From Actinomycetales bacterium (GTDB taxonomy: Bacteria > Actinomycetota > Actinomycetes > Actinomycetales > Cellulomonadaceae): 19,257 nucleotides of DNA. Below the pieces are notes generated by a model, which was not told the DNA's origin, did not search any database, and worked only from the letters and a program-made list of their open reading frames with translations. The position numbers were made by a program, and so were the translations under genes. Shown in pieces: positions 14,334-19,257 of the stretch (the stretch's first letter is position 1; each line of letters starts with the position of its first letter). The DNA is taken from the NCBI GenBank assembly GCA_012514545.1, contig JAAZAC010000079.1:1-19257 (forward strand), in the 5' to 3' direction.

Positions 14334-15171
14334 GCTCCCGGGACATGAAGAAGAGGCTGCCGAGCACGAGGGACACCACGGCCCACGCGGCACCGGCGAC
14401 CCACATGGAGGTCGGTGGCACGACACCGCGCAGCGTCAGGTCGCTCCACCCGCCGATCAGCGAGTACAGGGGGTTGAGCTCCATGAGGTTCGCGAGGTCG
14501 GGGAACTTCTCGCGCGCCTGCTCCGGGTACCACAGGACGGGCGAGACGTAGAGCCAGATCCGCAGGAAGTACGGCAGGAAGCTCGACGTGTCGCGGAAGT
14601 AGACCTGCACGGCCGCGAACAGCGCCGCCATCCCCATACTGAACAGCGTCAGCATGATGAGGAACACGAAGCCGAGCAGCATCGTGAAGGACCACGGCGG
14701 CTGCGCCAGGATCAGCAGCAGCAGGTACACCGGGATCGTCGGCAGGAACCGGAAGAACGCGGTGCGCACGGCGGCCAGCGGCATGAGGAGCCGCGGGAAC
14801 GCCATGTTGAGGATGAGGCGCCCGCCGCCCGTGACGGACGTGGCGCCCGAGGCGACCGCGCCGGAGAAGTAGTAGAAGACGAAGATGCCGCCGGCGATGT
14901 GGGCGAAGCGCTCCATGCCGCCCCCGCCGCCGAGGACGTTGATGAGGAAGAAGTAGACGGCGGCGAGCAGGGTCGGGTTGAGCACCAGCCAGATCTGCCC
15001 GAAGACGGTCTGCGAGTGCGCCGCCTTGATGCCCGACCGCGAGAACTCGGCCGCGAAGGGCAGGCGCCCCCACAGGTCGCGGAAGTAGGGCCGCAGCGCC
15101 GGCAGACCCGCCCGGTGCGGCTCGTAGACCTGGAGCTCGGCGTCCCAGTCGGGCGCGTTCTGTTGAGCCAT
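14311..15171 (-). CDS. ABC-2 type polysaccharide export permease (Wzm/TagG-like)
   Basis: A 286-residue inner-membrane protein that forms the channel for the ATPase encoded next to it. The cytoplasmic N-terminus (about 55 residues, with DLWGRLPFAAEFSRSGIK) leads into roughly six hydrophobic segments. These include FGQIWLVLNPTLLAAVYFFL, FVFYYFSGAV, VYLLLLILA, MLLGFVFLIMLTLFSMGMAA and a final AGAAWAVVSLVLGSLFF. The family motif YFRDTSSFLPYFLRIWLYVS precedes SPVLWYPE. The C-terminus is SRERDFAVRI. ATG 15171 lies seven bases after the GT2 stop, with GGAGG about 12 bases upstream. It overlaps the ATPase gene by 23 bp. The cargo is presumably the product of the surrounding glycosyltransferases. Confidence 0.93.
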   Translation of the reverse strand: MAQQNAPDWDAELQVYEPHRAGLPALRPYFRDLWGRLPFAAEFSRSGIKAAHSQTVFGQIWLVLNPTLLAAVYFFLINVLGGGGGMERFAHIAGGIFVFYYFSGAVASGATSVTGGGRLILNMAFPRLLMPLAAVRTAFFRFLPTIPVYLLLLILAQPPWSFTMLLGFVFLIMLTLFSMGMAALFAAVQVYFRDTSSFLPYFLRIWLYVSPVLWYPEQAREKFPDLANLMELNPLYSLIGGWSDLTLRGVVPPTSMWVAGAAWAVVSLVLGSLFFMSRERDFAVRI

Positions 15172-15178
15172 GTGCTGC

Positions 15179-16318
15179 TCAGTCCTCCGGACTCTCGTGA
15201 CCCCCGTCGAGGGGCGGCCGGCCGGACCGACCCGGCGCAGGAGCCGACCCAGGATAGCCGCCCGGCCGCGGGGTCCCCTCCTCGTGCGGTGCGACGTCCG
15301 TCACGGGACCGGGCCGCTCGACCCCCCGCAGGAACCCGCTGCCCCACGCCATCTGCATGGTGGCGACGACGCCGGGCAGGCGCCACCGGGCCGCGGGCTC
15401 GAGGCCGCGGCCCATGGCCGCCGTCGCCACGACGAGGAACGCCGCGTACACGCCGGGGGCCGCCGCGCCGAGCAGGAGCCAGCGCGGGCCGGTCGTCGCG
15501 CCGAGCACGGCGGCGACGGTGCCGACGGCGACGCCCAGCACCGTGGCGGGCGGGGCCAGGTAGCGCAGGCTCGCGGTCTCCGGGTAGGTCCGGATCACCT
15601 GGCGGCGCCAGCGGCCCGTGCGGAAGAACTGCCGGGCGAGCTCGGACCACGAGCCGCGCGGGCGGTACGTCACGGCGAGCGTCGGGTCGAACCACACGAC
15701 CTCGCCGGCCGCGCGGAGCCGGTGGTTGAGCTCCCAGTCCTGGGCGCGCACGAACGTCTCGTCGAAGCCCCCGACCCGCTCGAGCGCGTCCCGCCGGAAC
15801 ACGCCGAGGTACACGGTGGGCGCGGGCCCGGCCTCGCCGCCGGTGTGGAACGCCACGGACCCGATGCCGAGCGGGCTGGACATCGCGCGCGCGACGGCGT
15901 TCTCGAACGGCGTCGTGCCGACGGGCACCATCATCCCGCCGACGTTCGCGGCGCCCGTGGCCCGCAGCACCTCGACGGCGCGCGACACGTAGTCGGCGGC
16001 GATCTCGCTGTGCCCGTCGACGCGCACGAGGACGTCGTACCGCGCCGCCGCGACGGCGAGGTTGAGAGCCGCGGGCGTGCGGCCGCTCGGGTTGGCGACG
16101 ACGCGCAGCCGGGGGTCGGCCGCGGCGAGCTCGGTCGCGATCTCCCACGTCCGGTCGCGGCTGGGCCCGACGGCGAGGACCACCTCGAGCGGGCCCGCGT
16201 AGTCCTGCGCGAGGACCTGGCCGACGGCGGCGCGCAGGTGCCGCTCCTCGTCCCGGACGGGGAGGATCACCGAGACGCCGGGGGCGGCGTCGGGGTCGGG
16301 GACGGAGGGACCGGACAT
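15179..16318 (-). CDS. Membrane GT2 glycosyltransferase (ExoA-like)
   Basis: A 379-residue enzyme and first gene of the operon. Residues 15-240 form a GT-A/GT2 domain. It has VSVILPVRDEERHL, then VRVDGHSE with Asp101 at the metal/nucleotide position, AQDWELNHRL with Asp194-Glu196 as the likely catalytic ED-type motif, and QFFRTGRW at 230-237 (QxxRW-like). Residues 255-275 and 281-303 are membrane segments, with a third possible near 315-330. The layout matches ExoA-type glycosyltransferases that act on a lipid-linked acceptor at the membrane. The start is ATG 16318. TACGAT ends seven bases before it and there is no Shine-Dalgarno, so the mRNA is probably leaderless. The C-terminal 45 residues are Pro/Gly-rich and look disordered. 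The sugar is unknown. Confidence 0.9.
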   Translation of the reverse strand: MSGPSVPDPDAAPGVSVILPVRDEERHLRAAVGQVLAQDYAGPLEVVLAVGPSRDRTWEIATELAAADPRLRVVANPSGRTPAALNLAVAAARYDVLVRVDGHSEIAADYVSRAVEVLRATGAANVGGMMVPVGTTPFENAVARAMSSPLGIGSVAFHTGGEAGPAPTVYLGVFRRDALERVGGFDETFVRAQDWELNHRLRAAGEVVWFDPTLAVTYRPRGSWSELARQFFRTGRWRRQVIRTYPETASLRYLAPPATVLGVAVGTVAAVLGATTGPRWLLLGAAAPGVYAAFLVVATAAMGRGLEPAARWRLPGVVATMQMAWGSGFLRGVERPGPVTDVAPHEEGTPRPGGYPGSAPAPGRSGRPPLDGGHESPED

Positions 16319-16325
16319 CCCGGAG

Positions 16326-16331
16326 ATCGTA
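16326..16331 (-). promoter_or_regulatory. -10-like TACGAT for a leaderless GT2 operon transcript
   Basis: TACGAT ends exactly seven bases before the ATG at 16318. In actinomycetes this spacing places the transcription start on the start codon. No Shine-Dalgarno is present and no good -35 is seen. It would be the main promoter of the eight-gene operon. Confidence 0.45.
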
Positions 16332-16344
16332 CCCAGGCCCCCGC

Positions 16345-16350
16345 TACGGT
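16345..16350 (+). promoter_or_regulatory. Possible -10 TACGGT for the UDP-glucose dehydrogenase gene
   Basis: TACGGT on the plus strand fits TAnnnT and would give a leader of about 64 bases that includes the paired GC palindromes. The -35 region is not recognisable. Confidence 0.22.
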
Positions 16351-16373
16351 TGGTGGGGCCCGGGGCCCACACG

Positions 16374-16406
16374 GCCCGCCGGGCACGACTGGACGGCCCG
16401 GCGGGC
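16374..16406. repeat. Two GCCCGnCGGGC palindromes 22 bp apart, upstream of ugd
   Basis: GCCCGCCGGGC (16374-16384) and GCCCGGCGGGC (16396-16406) are each 5-1-5 palindromes and are perfect reverse complements of each other. They can act as tandem operator sites (centres 22 bp, about two helical turns apart) or as one 11-bp RNA hairpin ending just before the ribosome-binding site of ugd. Confidence 0.55.
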
Positions 16407-16420
16407 GGAACGGAGCGGGC

Positions 16421-17752
16421 ATGAGGCTCTCGGTGATCGGGTGCGGGTACCTCGGCGCGGTGCACGCGGCGTGCATGGCCGACCTCGGCCACGAGGTGGT
16501 GGGCGTCGACGTCGACGCGGCGAAGGTGGACCTCCTCGCCGCCGGCACGCCGCCCTTCCACGAGCCCGGGTTCGCCGACCTGCTCGAGCGGGCCCTCGCC
16601 ACCGGCCGGCTCACCTTCACCACCGACCCGGACGCCGTCGCGTCGGCCCAGGTCCACTTCGTCTGCGTGGGCACGCCGCAGCGGGAGGACTCCTACGCGG
16701 CCGACCTGCGCTACGTCGACGACGCCGTGGACGCCCTCGTCGCTCGGCTGGCGCCGCACCCGGACGGGCCGGTCGTCGTCGTCGGGAAGTCGACGGTGCC
16801 CGTGGGCACGGCGGAGCGGATCGCGGCCCGGATCGCCCGGGCCGCGCCCGACGCCGGCGCGACCCTGGTCTGGAACCCCGAGTTCCTGCGCGAGGGCTTC
16901 GCGATCCAGGACACGGTCTCGCCCGACCGGATCGTCTACGGCCTGCCGCCCGGGCCCGACGGCGAGCGCGCGGCCGAGGTGCTCGACGCCGTCTACGCCG
17001 ACCTGCTGGCCCGGGGCGTCCCGCGCCTGCGCACCGACTACGCGACGTCGCAGCTCGTGAAGGTGGCCGCGAACTCGTTCCTCGCCACGAAGATCTCGTT
17101 CATCAACGCGATGGCCGAGCTGTGCGAGGCGACCGGCGCCGACGTCACCGAGCTCGCGGAGGCCATCGGGTACGACGACCGGATCGGGCGCAAGTTCCTG
17201 CGCGCCGGCGTCGGCTTCGGCGGCGGCTGCCTGCCCAAGGACATCCGGGCCTTCATGGCGCGCGCGGGCGAGCTCGGCGTCGACCAGGCGCTGACGTTCC
17301 TGCGCGAGGTGGACGCGATCAACCTGCGCCGGCGCGAGCACGTCGTCGAGCTCGCGGCGGCGGCCTGCGGGGGCAGTCTCTCGGGCGCACGGGTCGCGGT
17401 GCTCGGGGCCGCGTTCAAGCCCGACAGCGACGACATCCGCGACTCCCCCGCGCTCGCCGTGGCCGAGGGCGTGGCGGGCCGGGGCGGGCAGGTCGTCGTG
17501 ACCGACCCGGCCGCGCTCGAGAACGTGCGCCGCACGCGGCCGCACCTGCGCACCGAGCCGGACGTGCGGGCGGCGCTGGCGGGCGCGGACGTCGTGCTGC
17601 TGCTGACGGAGTGGCGCGAGTACGTCGGGCTCGACCCGGCGGAGGTCGGGGAGCTCGTCGCGCGGCGCCAGGTGGTCGACGGCCGCAACGTGCTCGACCC
17701 CGCCCGCTGGCGCGCCGCCGGCTGGACCTACCGCGGCCTCGGCCGGCCCTGA
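16421..17752 (+). CDS. ugd: UDP-glucose 6-dehydrogenase
   Basis: A 443-residue cytoplasmic enzyme that converts UDP-glucose to UDP-glucuronate using two NAD+. The Rossmann motif is GCGYLG at 7-12. NPEFLREG is at 152-159, QLVKVAANSFLATKISFINA has Lys214, and GFGGGCLPKDI holds the catalytic Cys270. The C-terminal domain has LGAAFKPDSDDIRDSPAL and TEWREY, both standard for UDP-glucose dehydrogenases. The length is normal. ATG 16421 has GGAG five bases upstream. The much longer frame that opens at 15170 is a shadow through the GT2 gene. It is divergent from the GT2 operon and would supply glucuronic acid to the same polymer (inference). Confidence 0.95.
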   Translation: MRLSVIGCGYLGAVHAACMADLGHEVVGVDVDAAKVDLLAAGTPPFHEPGFADLLERALATGRLTFTTDPDAVASAQVHFVCVGTPQREDSYAADLRYVDDAVDALVARLAPHPDGPVVVVGKSTVPVGTAERIAARIARAAPDAGATLVWNPEFLREGFAIQDTVSPDRIVYGLPPGPDGERAAEVLDAVYADLLARGVPRLRTDYATSQLVKVAANSFLATKISFINAMAELCEATGADVTELAEAIGYDDRIGRKFLRAGVGFGGGCLPKDIRAFMARAGELGVDQALTFLREVDAINLRRREHVVELAAAACGGSLSGARVAVLGAAFKPDSDDIRDSPALAVAEGVAGRGGQVVVTDPAALENVRRTRPHLRTEPDVRAALAGADVVLLLTEWREYVGLDPAEVGELVARRQVVDGRNVLDPARWRAAGWTYRGLGRP

Positions 17753-17757
17753 GACCG

Positions 17758-17797
17758 GGCCCCGGCGCGGCGTCGCGACGGGGTCGGCACCGGGGCC
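17758..17797 (+). terminator. Candidate terminator after ugd
   Basis: GGCCCCGG (17758-17765) and CCGGGGCC (17790-17797) form a perfect 8-bp stem beginning six bases after the ugd stop. The 24-base loop itself contains the 10-bp palindrome CGTCGCGACG. There is no T-run. Confidence 0.4.
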
Positions 17798-17807
17798 GGC
17801 TCCGGCG

Positions 17808-17844
17808 CTGCGACCTGCGACAGGACCTGCGACGGGACCTGCAC
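17808..17844 (+). repeat. Short 12-bp tandem repeat
   Basis: CTGCGAC, then CTGCGACAGGAC (17815-17826) and CTGCGACGGGAC (17827-17838), then CTGCAC. Two near-identical 12-bp units with partial copies on each side lie in the gap between ugd and the LCP gene. The function is unknown. Confidence 0.6.
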
Positions 17845-17898
17845 ACAACCTCCACGACGCCCTGGCAGATGCTCCGGGGACGGCGCACCCGCCGACCG

Positions 17899-17904
17899 TA
17901 TGCT
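17899..17904 (+). promoter_or_regulatory. -10-like TATGCT for a leaderless LCP transcript
   Basis: TATGCT ends exactly seven bases before the GTG at 17912, the same geometry as at the GT2 start. No Shine-Dalgarno precedes either candidate start. This suggests the LCP gene has its own leaderless promoter. Confidence 0.45.
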
Positions 17905-17911
17905 GACCGGC

Positions 17912-19138
17912 GTGACCCCCAGGCATGCCGCCGTGCGCCGCCGCGGCCCCGGCCACGCGCGCCGGCTGCCCCGCCACCGCATCCGCCGCGCCGTCGGCCT
18001 CACGCTCGTCGCCGTCGTGGGCTTCGTCGGCACCGGCGCCGCGACCACCTACGCGCGCCTGCAGAACAACATCACGTCCGCGGACGTCACCCACCTGCTC
18101 GGTGAGTTCCGCCCGCCGCCGCCGAAGCCGGACCCCGAGGACCCCGCCGCCGGCACGCCGGTGAACATCCTCGTCATCGGCAGCGACACCCGCGCCGGCA
18201 ACGAGCGCTTCGCGACCGACACGTCGGTCCAGGGCGAGCGCTCGGACACCACGATCGTCGTGCACATCTCCGCCGACCGGAGCCGGGTCGAGCTGGTCTC
18301 GATCCCGCGCGACATCCTCAGCCCGCAGCCGGAGTGCCTGCGCTCGGACGGGACGAAGGCCGGCGCGCGCAGCCAGGCGATGTTCAACGAGGCGTACTCG
18401 CGCGGCGCCCAGAACGGGTCCGAGACCGACGGCGCCGCGTGCGTGCAGCGGACCATCGAGCAGCTCACGGGCGTCTACATCCACCACTTCGTCATCGTCG
18501 ACATGACGGGCTTCGTCGACATGGTGGACGCCGTCGGCGGGATCCCGATGTGCATCCCCGAGCCGATCAACTCGCCCAAGGCGAAGCTCGTGCTCGAGGC
18601 CGGCGTGCACGAGTTCGACGGCGTGACGGCCCTGCGGTTCGCCCGCGCCCGGACCGGTCAGGGCCTCGACGGCTCCGACACCTCGCGCATCGGCCGGCAG
18701 CAGGAGCTCATGGCGGCGACCGCGCGGACCGTGCTGAGCAAGAACCTGCTCACCGACGTGCCGGAGCTCGTCCGCTTCCTCAACGCGGCGACGCGCTCGC
18801 TCACCGTGAGCAGCGGGCTCGCCGGCATCCCCGACATGACCGGCCTGGCGTACAGCCTCCGCGGGATCTCCCCGGACGACATCACGTTCATGACGATCCC
18901 CAACCGGCCGTACCCGGAGAACCGGAACCGGCTGATCTTCGACGACACGGCCGCCCTCGTCTGGGCGAACATCGCCAACGACGTGCCCATGACCACCGGC
19001 ATCCCGGGGCTGGAGCCGACGACCGTCGACCCCGGCACGGCCGACCCCGCCGCGCCGACGACGCCGACGCCCGCGCCGACGCGTACGCCCGGGGCCGAGC
19101 CGTTCACGCCCGCCGACGTCACGGCGGTCTGCGGCTGA
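17912..19138 (+). CDS. LCP (LytR-CpsA-Psr) family wall-polymer ligase
   Basis: A 408-residue membrane-anchored protein. LCP enzymes transfer undecaprenyl-phosphate-linked glycopolymers onto peptidoglycan on the outer side of the membrane. Residues 1-26 are basic and cytoplasmic, and 27-47 are a single membrane anchor. A Pro-rich linker (PPPPKPDPEDPAA) follows, then the LCP domain: NILVIGSDTR with Asp92 and Arg94, RSDTT at 110-114, SIPRDI with Arg133, and GLDGSDTSRIGRQQ, which contains conserved Arg residues of the pyrophosphate/lipid site. The C-terminal 45 residues are Thr/Pro-rich. I prefer GTG 17912 because TATGCT lies seven bases upstream. An in-frame ATG at 17900 would add four residues but lies within that -10 box. 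The probable substrate is the glycan made by the neighbouring operon. Confidence 0.92.
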   Translation: MTPRHAAVRRRGPGHARRLPRHRIRRAVGLTLVAVVGFVGTGAATTYARLQNNITSADVTHLLGEFRPPPPKPDPEDPAAGTPVNILVIGSDTRAGNERFATDTSVQGERSDTTIVVHISADRSRVELVSIPRDILSPQPECLRSDGTKAGARSQAMFNEAYSRGAQNGSETDGAACVQRTIEQLTGVYIHHFVIVDMTGFVDMVDAVGGIPMCIPEPINSPKAKLVLEAGVHEFDGVTALRFARARTGQGLDGSDTSRIGRQQELMAATARTVLSKNLLTDVPELVRFLNAATRSLTVSSGLAGIPDMTGLAYSLRGISPDDITFMTIPNRPYPENRNRLIFDDTAALVWANIANDVPMTTGIPGLEPTTVDPGTADPAAPTTPTPAPTRTPGAEPFTPADVTAVCG

Positions 19139-19257
19139 TGGCCGAGCGGCCGCCGAGCTTCGAGCCCGGGTCGCGGCGCCGGCCGCCCCGCGCCGACGAC
19201 GCTGTCGTGGTCGGGCGGCCCGCCCGCCCGGCGCAGCCCGCGCGGCGCGTGCCGCCA
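19138..19257 (+). CDS. Start of a further gene, cut by the window edge
   Basis: The ATG overlaps the LCP stop as TGATG and opens 40 codons to the last base of the window without a stop. The predicted start, MAERPPSFEPGSRRRPPRAD, is Pro/Arg-rich and looks like the cytoplasmic tail of a membrane protein. Similar tails are found in front of the anchor in actinobacterial LCP proteins, so a second LCP gene is plausible. No domain is visible yet, so the identity is a guess. Confidence 0.5.
   Translation, partial: MAERPPSFEPGSRRRPPRADDAVVVGRPARPAQPARRVPP

Noticed and set aside
13128..14348. 406-codon plus-strand frame opposite the ABC ATPase
   Set aside because: Shadow of a gene with all ABC motifs intact.
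15170..16420. Plus-strand extension upstream of ugd
   Set aside because: Antisense to GT2. The Rossmann motif and ribosome-binding site place the start at 16421.
16319..18610. Long minus-strand extension upstream of the GT2 gene
   Set aside because: Runs antisense through ugd and the LCP gene without any domain. The GT2 fold begins at 16318.

Overview
The window is uniformly very GC-rich. Its coding regions have strong third-position GC, frequent GTG starts, tight 4-bp gene overlaps and starts that look leaderless. Together with the protein types (secreted SpoIID/amidase proteins with FG-GAP repeats, an LCP protein, Arg/Ala-rich GT4 glycosyltransferases) this points to a high-GC actinomycete. 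A Micrococcales genus of the Cellulomonas/Isoptericola type is my best guess, but that is inference, not a database match. The locus looks like a chromosomal gene cluster for a cell-wall-attached polysaccharide. I see no insertion sequence, prophage, CRISPR array, tRNA or rRNA.

Layout, left to right. (1) 95-1387 (+): a nucleotide-sugar dehydrogenase of the UDP-ManNAc/UDP-GlcNAc dehydrogenase type. It ends against a convergent block, with a hairpin between them. (2) 6321 down to 1457 (-): two secreted, translationally coupled wall enzymes. A PGRP/Amidase_2-type amidase comes first and a SpoIID/LytB protein second. Both end in long arrays of FG-GAP-like repeats. (3) 16318 down to 6486 (-): an operon-like run of eight genes. 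In transcription order these are a membrane GT2 glycosyltransferase, an ABC-2 permease (Wzm/TagG-like), its ATPase (Wzt/TagH-like, no C-terminal carbohydrate-binding domain), a short GT4, a second GT4-like enzyme, and three related GT4 enzymes with Arg-rich insertions. Most junctions overlap or are only a few bases wide. The exception is a 55-bp gap before the GT at 12283. (4) 16421-17752 (+): UDP-glucose 6-dehydrogenase, transcribed divergently from the GT2 gene. (5) 17912-19138 (+): an LCP (LytR-CpsA-Psr) wall-polymer ligase. It is followed, with an overlapping start, by the first 40 codons of another gene that runs off the window.

Working model (inference): the two dehydrogenases supply uronic-acid sugar nucleotides (UDP-GlcA, and UDP-ManNAcA or UDP-GlcNAcA). 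The six glycosyltransferases build a lipid-linked glycan in the cytoplasm, the ABC transporter exports it, and the LCP protein joins it to peptidoglycan. This would be a teichuronic-acid-like polymer. The amidase/SpoIID pair beside it would open or remodel the wall. The initiating lipid-phosphate glycosyltransferase is not in the window.

The most interesting part is the amidase-SpoIID gene pair. Its two activities match the two steps of the SpoIIP/SpoIID glycan-denuding pathway of endospore formers, but here they are fused to shared repeat domains and sit next to polysaccharide genes.
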